This document shows, piece by piece, positions 57,142 to 64,000 of a stretch of 64,000 nt of DNA. Position numbers and translations under genes: made by a program. Origin of the DNA: an uncultured Sphingomonas sp. (GTDB taxonomy: Bacteria; Pseudomonadota; Alphaproteobacteria; Sphingomonadales; Sphingomonadaceae); the NCBI GenBank assembly GCA_913776045.1, contig CAJYOI010000039.1, positions 1 to 64,000 on the forward strand. Direction: 5' to 3'. How positions within the stretch are numbered: position 1 is the first letter of the stretch; each line of letters begins with the position of its first letter. Under the pieces are notes generated by a model that saw only the letters and a program-made list of their open reading frames with translations, made no database searches and was not told the origin of the DNA.

Positions 57142-57485
57142 TGGGCACCGTCACGCCTTTTCCCGCGGGGGCGGCCAGGCCCAACCAGGTCGGCTTCGAC
57201 CGCGCCGAGCTGTCGCGCATTCTCGACCTATACGGCCGGATGGTCGCCGCGGGGCATTGGCGCGACTATGCGATGGACCTGGGCCGCGACGCCGCCGTCT
57301 TCGCCGCCTTCCGCCGCGCCGCCGAGCGCCCCGAATATCGCATCGAGAAACGCCCGGCATTGCGCAACCGCCAGGGCGAATGGGCACTGATCGGCGAACA
57401 TGGCGCTGTGCTGAAACGCGGGCATGAACTGGGCCCGGTACTGGCGCCGGTCGAGCGACGGTTGATGAAGCTGATCGAGGATTGA
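57141..57485 (+). CDS. DUF2794 family protein
   Basis: 114 residues, soluble. Matches the alphaproteobacterial DUF2794 family (FDRAELSRILDLYGRMVAAGHWRDYAMD; ending EPVERRLMKLIED-like). Function unknown, but it is consistently seen near metabolic genes in this class. Overlaps cysE by one base and the next gene by four. Confidence 0.9.
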   Translation: MGTVTPFPAGAARPNQVGFDRAELSRILDLYGRMVAAGHWRDYAMDLGRDAAVFAAFRRAAERPEYRIEKRPALRNRQGEWALIGEHGAVLKRGHELGPVLAPVERRLMKLIED

Positions 57486-58087
57486 GCAAAGTGGCAGGCG
57501 ACTTGCTTTCTCGCGCGCCGCTCGCCGCTCTGCGCTCACGCTACAATGAACCCTGGCGCCACTATCATGTTTGGGCGCATGTCGAGGCGATGCTGCGGCA
57601 TCTGGCGGCGGCGCAGGCGGACGGCGTCGCGCTGGCCGATCCCGACGCCGCGGTCGGTTTCGTGCTGTGGCATGACGCGGTCTATGACCCGCAAGCGGGG
57701 GGCGGGCGCAACGAGCGATTGAGCGCAGAACTTTGTCGCGCGGAAATGGACGGACTGGCCGACGCCGTGTCGGTCGATCGTGCTGCCCGCGCGATCGAGG
57801 CGACGATTTCGCATCGGCTGCCCGACGGCGATTGCCCCGACTCCGCGATCCTACTCGACATCGACCTGTCGATCCTCGGTGCGAACGCTACCGGTTTCGA
57901 TGGCTACGACGCGGCGATCCGGCGCGAATATGCGCATGTGGCGGAGGGCGACTATCGCACCGGCCGCGCGGCGATCTTGAGGCAGTTTCTGGCGCGCGAG
58001 ACGCTCTACCTGACCGACTGGGCACGACAACGGTGGGAGGGGCGAGCACGGATCAACCTCGCGCGGGCGGTCGACCGGCTTGGATAG
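57482..58087 (+). CDS. HD-type predicted metal-dependent phosphohydrolase
   Basis: 201 residues if TTG at 57482 is used (TTGA overlap with DUF2794); GTG at 57491 is the alternative. Histidines and acids arranged as in the HD fold: RYNEPWRHYHVWAHVEAM, then FVLWHDAVYD, with more His and Asp after. Related to a family of predicted metal hydrolases of unknown substrate. A hairpin follows the gene. Confidence 0.75.
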   Translation: MSKVAGDLLSRAPLAALRSRYNEPWRHYHVWAHVEAMLRHLAAAQADGVALADPDAAVGFVLWHDAVYDPQAGGGRNERLSAELCRAEMDGLADAVSVDRAARAIEATISHRLPDGDCPDSAILLDIDLSILGANATGFDGYDAAIRREYAHVAEGDYRTGRAAILRQFLARETLYLTDWARQRWEGRARINLARAVDRLG

Positions 58088-58092
58088 CACGA

Positions 58093-58120
58093 AGCCCGCC
58101 GGCCGGGCGGCCGACGGGCT
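58093..58120. terminator. possible bidirectional terminator
   Basis: AGCCCGCCGGCC and GGCCGACGGGCT form a 12-base stem with one mismatch between two convergent genes. There is no T-run in either direction. Confidence 0.45.
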
Positions 58121-58140
58121 CCGATCATTCCCTAGGTGTA

Positions 58141-59214
58141 TCAGGCCGCAGCGAGGCGCGGCTGGTTGACCGGGGGCAAGCGCTCCGACAGGCTGCCGGT
58201 CAGGCTGACGACCCGCGCGCGGCCCCTGTGCCAGAACGCGGAGAGCAGTAGCAGGGCCGAGCCGATGACCAGGCCGGTGAACGCCGCCGACAGCTCGACG
58301 GCGCCTGCCGTCTTGAACAGCGACACCAGCGCGTAGAGGACATAGGCCAGGCTCGACACCAGCAGCGCGCGGCGATCGACCGCCAGTGCGACCGCGGCGA
58401 AGACGACGTAGAGCGCGATGACCAGCAGTGCGGTGGGCACGCTGATCGACGCTTCGAAGACGCCCAGCATGTTGAATACCGAATGCGCGATCATCGGTGC
58501 GGCAGCGAGGTGCAGCCAGAAGGCGACGTCGCTGCGGCGCGTCAGCCGCTCGCGATCGCTCATGTCCCAGCGCATCGCGAAGGCGAACATGCCGAGCCCT
58601 GCGACGAAGGTTAGCGGAAAGACCGCGTCCCTGGCGCCTGGGATCAGCCCCAGCACCAGCGCCATGACGACCGCGACCACTGCCACGGCGCCAGCGGCGA
58701 CCGTGATCGGCACCATGAACCGGCGCCAGTGCAGCCACGCCGCCCCGGCGGTCAGAGCGGCGATGACCGCGGCGATGCCACCGACGATGGCATATTGCGC
58801 CTGCCGGGATTCGAAGCTCTTGAGCCACGGTTCGATCGTCTCGCGGTTTTCCGCGATCACCCCGGCGAGCGTCCCCGCCACGCCGCCGACGAAGGCGAGC
58901 AGCAGCAGGATGCTGGGCAGCGCCATGCGCCGCTGACGGGTGAAATATTCGGCGAGCCCCCACGCCGCAATTGCCACCGCGGCGCCGCCGAGCGGCGCCC
59001 AGACCGTGCCCCCGATCCAGCCGACCGCGGCCAGGAGCAACGCGCTGGCGATCGCGACGAAGATGTCGTTGAACCCGGTCAACAGCCGGAAATGTTCTTC
59101 GTCGACGGTCGGCGTCGCGCGGACCGCGGCGACGTGGTTCCCGAGCGCCGCCGCGGCCTCGGGGCTGATCGCCCCGGACTGGACGGCGTTCAGCAGATCC
59201 TGTTCGCTGTACAT
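58141..59214 (-). CDS. hypothetical multi-pass membrane protein
   Basis: 357 residues, about ten to eleven helices, with a soluble N-terminus (MYSEQDLLNAVQSGAISPEAAAALGNHV) that looks like the short leader of DUF2157-type proteins. No catalytic motif. AGGAGGAT lies before the ATG. Gene is isolated between an HD protein and the serralysin. Confidence 0.7.
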   Translation of the reverse strand: MYSEQDLLNAVQSGAISPEAAAALGNHVAAVRATPTVDEEHFRLLTGFNDIFVAIASALLLAAVGWIGGTVWAPLGGAAVAIAAWGLAEYFTRQRRMALPSILLLLAFVGGVAGTLAGVIAENRETIEPWLKSFESRQAQYAIVGGIAAVIAALTAGAAWLHWRRFMVPITVAAGAVAVVAVVMALVLGLIPGARDAVFPLTFVAGLGMFAFAMRWDMSDRERLTRRSDVAFWLHLAAAPMIAHSVFNMLGVFEASISVPTALLVIALYVVFAAVALAVDRRALLVSSLAYVLYALVSLFKTAGAVELSAAFTGLVIGSALLLLSAFWHRGRARVVSLTGSLSERLPPVNQPRLAAA

Positions 59215-59282
59215 AGGCTATCCTCCTGTGTCGAAGAGGATAGCCTACGTGTGTTGCTGTATCAATACACTAATGACGCATA

Positions 59283-60839
59283 TCAGAGGATCACGTCGAC
59301 ACTGGTATTGATCTGCCCGCGGACGTCGATGACCATGTCGGGCACACGGTCGCCATCGGCGTCCACGCTGATGCGAGTGAAGCCGGTCGTCGAGTTGAAG
59401 GCGAAGGTGATCTGCCCTGCCGCACCCGAGAAGGCGGAAACCCGCGTAAATGCCTGGTCGCCGCTGACGTTCGGATTGGCATCGATCGCCGACAGATCGA
59501 TGCGGTCGGTGCCCGAGGTGAAGTCGAGCAGCCGGTCGATCGCCGTCGACGTCGAATCCGACAGCTGGCGATAGACGAATACGTCGGCGCCGGTGCCGCC
59601 ATAGAGCACGTCCGCGCCGCCACCGCCTTCGATCCGATCGTTGCCGGCATTGCCGCGGATGACATTGGCGACTTCGTTGCCGATGATGACGTCTGCGCCG
59701 GACCCGCCGTTGGCGTTCTCGATTGTCACGCCGACGCCGATCGCGACATTGCCGGTCAGCCCGCCGACGTTCGAAAACGCGCCGTCGTGCAGGTCGATCA
59801 GCTGGTTCTGGGTATAGCCCGAAAAGTCGAGCGTATCGATGCCGCCGGCATCCCAGATCGCGAAGATCACCGGCGTGTTGCTGGCAGTCGCGGTATAATA
59901 GTCGCGGCCCGTGTTCGAATTGAAGCCGTACACCGTATCGCCGGTGCGCGTCGTCATGTTGGCGCCGTACAGGCGCTGCACGGCGGCGATGTCGTCGAGC
60001 AGCGGCGCGGCGGCATAGAAGCCGCCGTTGTCGCCGCCGGTGTTCGTCTCCGACCAGTAGCTCATGACCGAGTACTGACGCGTATCCTCATAATATTCCG
60101 CGTTGTTGGCATAGGTCGGGACGCCGTTGCCGGCATTGTAGGCGCCCGGGTGGGCGAGACCGATCGCATGGCCGATCTCGTGGATCAGCACCTGTCCGCC
60201 ATAGTTGAGGTTATCCGGCGCGCGATTGTAGCTGAACGAGCTGTTGTACCAGCTGTCGCCGTTGATACCGTTGCCGGGATAATAGGCGAAGGCCGCCGCA
60301 TCTTTTGCGCCGCTGGAATAGTTGCCAAACAGCATCTGCGCGTTGTTCGAATAGCCGTTAGTGCCGGTGACCTGCGTAAAGGTGATGCGCGCGACGTCGG
60401 ACCAGGCCTGCAGCGCGATCTTGGTCTGTTCGATCTGCGCGGCGTTGAACACCGAAAAGCCCGCCGTGTTGTTGGGCATCGTCGCCGGCGCACTGGCGCG
60501 GAAGGCGTAGGTGACGTCGGCGGCCTGGCCGAGCGTCGATCCGTTCCACGTCGTGTTGAACCGCCCGATCTGCGCGGCGGCTTCAGCGACGGTCAGCGAC
60601 GGCTTGCCGTTCAATCCTGCGTCACCGCGGTCGTCGGAATTGAGCGCGCCCATCGGCGCCCCGCTGTGCCGCGCCTGGTCGGGCTCGGCACCGCCCGCGC
60701 AGATCGGGCAGCGGCACATTTGCGGCTCGTCCTGCGTTAGTGTGCCGGTGAGACTGCCCGTGGCAAGATCCTGACGGATCCCCAGGGCTTCTCCCATCCA
60801 GATTTCAGAGGCGGACGTGAACTTGGCTTCCCAACGCAT
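59283..60839 (-). CDS. serralysin-type M10 metalloprotease with RTX repeats
   Basis: 518 residues. Zinc site HEIGHAIGLAH (His220, Glu221, His224, His230) and Met-turn SVMSY (Met259). Calcium-binding RTX nonapeptides at about 377-419 (GGSGADVII, GNAGNDRIE, GGTGADVFV), then a C-terminal domain ending DVIL, the usual type I secretion signal. There is no Sec signal. Residues 42-47 (CRCPIC) are the only cysteines, which is odd for this family. GGGAGAG precedes the ATG. No type I transporter is in the window. Divergent from its likely inhibitor. Confidence 0.92.
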   Translation of the reverse strand: MRWEAKFTSASEIWMGEALGIRQDLATGSLTGTLTQDEPQMCRCPICAGGAEPDQARHSGAPMGALNSDDRGDAGLNGKPSLTVAEAAAQIGRFNTTWNGSTLGQAADVTYAFRASAPATMPNNTAGFSVFNAAQIEQTKIALQAWSDVARITFTQVTGTNGYSNNAQMLFGNYSSGAKDAAAFAYYPGNGINGDSWYNSSFSYNRAPDNLNYGGQVLIHEIGHAIGLAHPGAYNAGNGVPTYANNAEYYEDTRQYSVMSYWSETNTGGDNGGFYAAAPLLDDIAAVQRLYGANMTTRTGDTVYGFNSNTGRDYYTATASNTPVIFAIWDAGGIDTLDFSGYTQNQLIDLHDGAFSNVGGLTGNVAIGVGVTIENANGGSGADVIIGNEVANVIRGNAGNDRIEGGGGADVLYGGTGADVFVYRQLSDSTSTAIDRLLDFTSGTDRIDLSAIDANPNVSGDQAFTRVSAFSGAAGQITFAFNSTTGFTRISVDADGDRVPDMVIDVRGQINTSVDVIL

Positions 60840-60851
60840 TGCACTCTCCCG

Positions 60852-61328
60852 ATGATCGGCCGAATGCGCGCCTTTTGCTCCGAGCGACGCACCCGGTCTC
60901 CTCGACGCCGCGGGTTTGCGATGATCGCGGTCGTCACCCTCTTGTCATCGACCGCCGCCTGCGTCGCAAGCGAAGGTGCGGCGGAAAAGGGAAAGGAAAT
61001 CACAATGGCCGATCAGTCGAGCGATTTGCAGGCCAGTCTGAGGATGGCCGAGCCGAGCGAGATCGCCGGACCTAGGTTAGTAATCGGTGTCAATGTCCGC
61101 TGCGGTATTCGACTCACCCTCGACCGCATCGAATCGGCGAATGGCTGGCGCGTAACGGATAGCGAGGGCTGCCTCACCACACTGCTGCCGGGGGCGATCG
61201 CGTGGCGGCCGGCGCCGGACGGGATCGACCTGGCAGGTGCCGACGGGCTGACGGTCGTGCATTTCGATGCCGAGGGGAAGGGGCAGGCGCCATCGGGTGC
61301 AGCGCTGACGCTGGCGCGGGCCGAATAG
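60852..61328 (+). CDS. AprI/Inh-family metalloprotease inhibitor, possible lipoprotein
   Basis: 158 residues from the first ATG. The core (from about residue 62) matches the Erwinia Inh / Pseudomonas AprI family: ASLRMAEPSEIAG is the trunk that enters the protease active site, two cysteines (84 and 107) match the family disulfide, and LLPGAIAWRPAPDG is characteristic. Before it are a basic segment, a hydrophobic stretch and TAAC (Cys37), like a lipobox. Alternative starts: 60864, 60921 and 61005; the last has the best ribosome binding site (AAAGGAAA) but would give no export signal. Divergent from the serralysin. Confidence 0.8.
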   Translation: MIGRMRAFCSERRTRSPRRRGFAMIAVVTLLSSTAACVASEGAAEKGKEITMADQSSDLQASLRMAEPSEIAGPRLVIGVNVRCGIRLTLDRIESANGWRVTDSEGCLTTLLPGAIAWRPAPDGIDLAGADGLTVVHFDAEGKGQAPSGAALTLARAE

Positions 61329-61363
61329 CCCGCAGCCCTCCCGCCTGCGCGGAAGGACGGAGG

Positions 61364-62260
61364 TCAGCCCTGCAACGTCCGCAGGATCGTCATCGCCTGC
61401 TCCGCGCCCGACTGCGGCACCGTTTCGCCCGTTCGGTCGGTGATCTCGGCCCAGTGCGCCGCGATGCCTTCGGCCGACAGCTCCTCGCCGCGCAGCGCGA
61501 CGCCGGGCGTCAGCGTGACATAGGCCGCCTGGAAGACGCCCGCGCCGGCGCCGACGATCATATTGGTCGGCGCATCCTCGCTGACCAGATAGACCGCCGC
61601 CGGTGCCACCGCCTCGGGCGTAAAAAGCGCAAAGGCCTCGGCCGGGAACAGGTCTTCGGTCATCCGTGTGCCCGCAGTCGGCGCGATCGTGTTCACGCGG
61701 ATGCCGTATTTCGCGCCTTCGATCGCCAGCGTCTTGGTCAGACCCGCAAGGCCAAGCTTCGCCGCACCATAATTCGCCTGGCCGAAGTTGCCGTAAAGGC
61801 CGGTCGACGATGCGGTCATCAGGACGCGGCCGTAATTCTGTTCGCGCATCGTGTCCCACACCGCCTTGGTGCAGTTGGCCGATCCGTTGAGGTGCACATC
61901 GACGACGAAGGCGAAGTCGGCCGGCTCCATCTTGGCGAAGCTCTTGTCGCGCAGGACACCGGCGTTGTTGATGAGGATGTCGATGCGGCCCCATGCTGCC
62001 TTAACCGCTTCGACCATCGCGACCATCTGGTCGTAATCGGTGACGCTGCCGCCGTTCGCGATTGCCGTGCCGCCGGCCGCTTCGATCTCCGCGACCACTT
62101 TGGCTGCAGCGTCCGACGTGCCGGTGCCGTCACGCGAGCCGCCGAGGTCGTTGACGACGACCTTCGCGCCGCGCCGGGCGAGGTCGAGCGCATAGGCCCG
62201 GCCCAGACCGCCCCCTGCGCCGGTCACGATCGCCACCTTACCGTCGAACGAGATCGTCAT
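61364..62260 (-). CDS. short-chain dehydrogenase/reductase
   Basis: 298 residues. NAD(P)-binding TGAGGGLGRAYA, NNAGVLRDKSF, and catalytic Ser, Tyr and Lys in STGLYGNFGQANYGAAK. The long form with a C-terminal extension resembles the dehydrogenase part of multifunctional beta-oxidation enzymes (HSD17B4-like), so 3-hydroxyacyl-CoA is a candidate substrate. ATG at 62260 is chosen at MTISFDGKVAIVTG. Confidence 0.9.
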   Translation of the reverse strand: MTISFDGKVAIVTGAGGGLGRAYALDLARRGAKVVVNDLGGSRDGTGTSDAAAKVVAEIEAAGGTAIANGGSVTDYDQMVAMVEAVKAAWGRIDILINNAGVLRDKSFAKMEPADFAFVVDVHLNGSANCTKAVWDTMREQNYGRVLMTASSTGLYGNFGQANYGAAKLGLAGLTKTLAIEGAKYGIRVNTIAPTAGTRMTEDLFPAEAFALFTPEAVAPAAVYLVSEDAPTNMIVGAGAGVFQAAYVTLTPGVALRGEELSAEGIAAHWAEITDRTGETVPQSGAEQAMTILRTLQG

Positions 62261-62373
62261 GCGCCTGTCCTCTCCCAAATTATTGGGCTCGTCTTGACCG
62301 GTTCGTGGCCGAAAACAAGACGGGCGCGCCCCCCGGGTAGGACGCGCCCGCATCGTGGGTCAGCTCAGGCCGA

Positions 62374-62847
62374 TCAGCCGCCGCGCTGGCGGCACTTGTC
62401 GGTCTGGCCCTTCTTGCAGATCGGATAGCTCTGCAGCGGGGCGGGGGCTGGATAGGCCTGCTCGATCGACGGACCCGGCTGGAAGATCGGGGTCACGCCC
62501 GGCTGCGCCATGCCGGTCATCGGCGGGTTCGCCGGCTGATAGCCGCCTGCAGTCTCGGTGCCCGAGAAAGTCCCCGATGTCATCGGAGCCGACTGCATCG
62601 GCGCCGGCGACGTCATCGGCGCGCCCGGCGCGGCGGGCATGGTCGAGGTCATCGGCGCGGCCGGGTCGGCGGCCGGCGGCGCCGTCATCGGGGCCGCGGG
62701 CGGCGGTGCGGCCGGATCGGCCGGCGGCGGGGTCGTCGTCTGGGTCTGCGCCGCCGGGTCGGCGGTCGGCGTGGTCATCGTATCCTGCGCGATGGCCGTG
62801 CCACCGAAGGCGAGCGCACTCGCCAGCAAAATCGTCTTGAAGGCCAT
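62374..62847 (-). CDS. Pro/Ala/Met-rich secreted protein
   Basis: 157 residues with a signal peptide (MAFKTILLASALAFGGTAIAQ). The mature part is low complexity, built on PPADPAAP, APMTS and similar, with a cysteine-containing end (YPICKKGQTDKCRQRGG). No family recognised; it is probably disordered in the periplasm or cell wall. Found upstream of nothing related; the next gene is phoB. Confidence 0.65.
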   Translation of the reverse strand: MAFKTILLASALAFGGTAIAQDTMTTPTADPAAQTQTTTPPPADPAAPPPAAPMTAPPAADPAAPMTSTMPAAPGAPMTSPAPMQSAPMTSGTFSGTETAGGYQPANPPMTGMAQPGVTPIFQPGPSIEQAYPAPAPLQSYPICKKGQTDKCRQRGG

Positions 62848-62955
62848 GATCGGGTCCTTACAAATAGGGCGCACCTCAAAGCGTGCGTCGCGGCAGTAAC
62901 GCCGCACCCCGTGACTCGTTTCCCGATCGATCCAGATCCCGGTTAACGCGAAAGT

Positions 62956-63651
62956 TCAAACGCCTGAGTCGAGGGCATAACCCGCTGAGCGCACCGTACG
63001 GATGATGTCGGGCTTCTCGCCGACGTTGATGGCCTTGCGCAGGCGGCGGATGTGCACGTCGACGGTGCGCGCCTCGATGTCCGAATCATGGCCCCACACC
63101 GCGTCGAGCAGGCGTTCGCGCGAAAAGACCCAGCCGGGATGTTCGAGAAAATGCTTGAGCAGACGGAATTCGGTGGGGCCGAGCTGGATCGTCTCGCCGC
63201 CGCGCTTCACCTTGTGGCCGACGGTGTCCATCTCGAGGTCGCCGTAGCTGAGCGTTTCCCCGGCCAGTGCGGGCCGGACGCGGCGCAGGACAGCGCCGAC
63301 GCGGGCGATCAGTTCGCGCGGGGAAAACGGCTTGGTGACGTAATCGTCGGCGCCGGTCTCGAGCCCGCGGACGCGATCCTCTTCCTCGCCGCGCGCGGTC
63401 AGCATGATGATCGGCACGTTCTGCGTGGCGGGGCTGCGGCGCAGCTGGCGGCAGACCTCCAGCCCCGAGATCGGCCCCTCGATCATCCAGTCGAGCAGGA
63501 CGATGTCGGGCGTCGCCTCGCGCGCGAGCAGCAACGCTTCTTCGCCGTCGGGGGTGTGGCGGACCTCGAAATCCTCGCGGCGAAAGTTCCAGGATACCAG
63601 TTCGGCGAGAGCGGGATCGTCCTCGACCAGCAGCATCGTCGCGCGGCTCAT
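62956..63651 (-). CDS. phoB: phosphate regulon response regulator PhoB
   Basis: 231 residues. Receiver with the acidic pocket and phosphoacceptor Asp54 (VLLDWMIEG) and an OmpR-type winged helix (RRGGETIQLGPTEFRLLKHFLEHPG; ARTVDVHIRRLRKAI). Activates genes for phosphate uptake by binding pho boxes. Start overlaps the phoU stop (ATGA). The sensor phoR and pst genes are outside the window. Confidence 0.96.
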   Translation of the reverse strand: MSRATMLLVEDDPALAELVSWNFRREDFEVRHTPDGEEALLLAREATPDIVLLDWMIEGPISGLEVCRQLRRSPATQNVPIIMLTARGEEEDRVRGLETGADDYVTKPFSPRELIARVGAVLRRVRPALAGETLSYGDLEMDTVGHKVKRGGETIQLGPTEFRLLKHFLEHPGWVFSRERLLDAVWGHDSDIEARTVDVHIRRLRKAINVGEKPDIIRTVRSAGYALDSGV

Positions 63652-64000
63652 GCGCGGCCCTCCAGACTATCGCGATCGGCGAGATATTTGCCGGTCGCGG
63701 CGAAATAGACCATTTCGGCGACGTTGGTCGCGTGGTCGCCGATCCTCTCCAGATTCTTGGCGACGAACAGCAGGTGTGCGACCTCGCTGATCGTCTTCGG
63801 ATTTTCGACCATGAAGGTCAGGAGTACGCGAAAGATCGAATTGTAGAAATCGTCGAGCGCCCGGTCGCGGCGGCAGACCTCGAGCGCCGCTTCGGCATCG
63901 CGGCTGGCGAAGGCGTCGAGCACGTCGCGGACCATGTCGCTCGCCAGGTTCGCCATGGCGGGCAGGATCGAGATCGCCTCGATCCGGTCGGGACCGGTGT
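63648..64000 (-). CDS. phoU: phosphate signalling protein PhoU, 5' partial
   Basis: Runs off the right edge; the frame is open to base 64000 (TGPDRIEAISILPA before the first internal Met). The visible C-terminal half has the PhoU repeat pattern (FLVAKNLERIGDHATNVAEMVYF; ASRDAEAALEVCRRD). PhoU keeps PhoR-PhoB quiet when phosphate is plentiful. It overlaps phoB by four bases. Confidence 0.93.
   Translation of the reverse strand, partial: TGPDRIEAISILPAMANLASDMVRDVLDAFASRDAEAALEVCRRDRALDDFYNSIFRVLLTFMVENPKTISEVAHLLFVAKNLERIGDHATNVAEMVYFAATGKYLADRDSLEGRA

Overview
The window is GC-rich chromosomal DNA from an alphaproteobacterium, most likely a sphingomonad (Sphingomonas or a close relative). 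The evidence is the codon usage, the str-S10-spc-alpha ribosomal protein cluster without rpsD in the alpha operon, a zinc-lid adenylate kinase, an S5 protein with a long Gly/Arg-rich N-terminus, a very large TonB-dependent receptor, DUF2794 and DUF3140 proteins, and many short palindromic repeats of the kind scattered through these genomes. No tRNA, rRNA, CRISPR array, phage or complete insertion sequence was found. The genus is an inference.

Layout. Bases 1-10700 hold housekeeping and stress genes: the end of an M28 peptidase, an RcnB/glycine-zipper envelope protein with a structured leader, free methionine-R-sulfoxide reductase, ribosome-rescue factor ArfB, a pseudouridine synthase, an M15 peptidase, a pirin-WrbA operon divergent from a LysR regulator, a secreted amidohydrolase, a membrane glycosyltransferase and a DUF3140 protein. 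Bases 10700-34260 are the ribosomal cluster: rpsL-rpsG-fusA-tuf, rpsJ, rplC-rplD-rplW-rplB-rpsS-rplV-rpsC-rplP-rpmC-rpsQ, rplN-rplX-rplE-rpsN-rpsH-rplF-rplR-rpsE-rpmD-rplO, secY-adk, then rpsM-rpsK-rpoA-rplQ and a strong terminator. Non-ribosomal DNA interrupts it: a lipoprotein gene between tuf and rpsJ, a palindromic repeat doublet between rpmD and rplO, and a decayed SRPBCC gene, a tiny lysine-rich secreted protein and an orphan histidine kinase between adk and rpsM. Several joints carry terminator-like hairpins or runs of stem-loops.

Bases 34260-47710 carry an S9 peptidase, guaA, a GNAT acetyltransferase, an ArsC/Spx-like protein, panB, a YfgM-like protein-bamB-der outer-membrane and ribosome assembly group, TusA-like and Hpt proteins, and the DUF485-actP acetate uptake pair. 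Bases 48000-64000 hold the TonB-dependent receptor, an LplT-like transporter, pgsA-moaD-moaE, oxyR, a TauE/SafE exporter divergent from cysE, DUF2794 and HD-type proteins, a serralysin metalloprotease divergent from an AprI/Inh-type inhibitor, a short-chain dehydrogenase, a Pro/Ala-rich secreted protein, and phoB with the end of phoU.

The points most worth a second look are the hairpins and leaders inside the ribosomal cluster, arginine at S12 position 88 (a change known to give streptomycin resistance elsewhere), and the serralysin-inhibitor pair whose inhibitor looks membrane-anchored and whose protease has a cysteine cluster in its N-terminal region. All calls come from reading the sequence; no database search was run.
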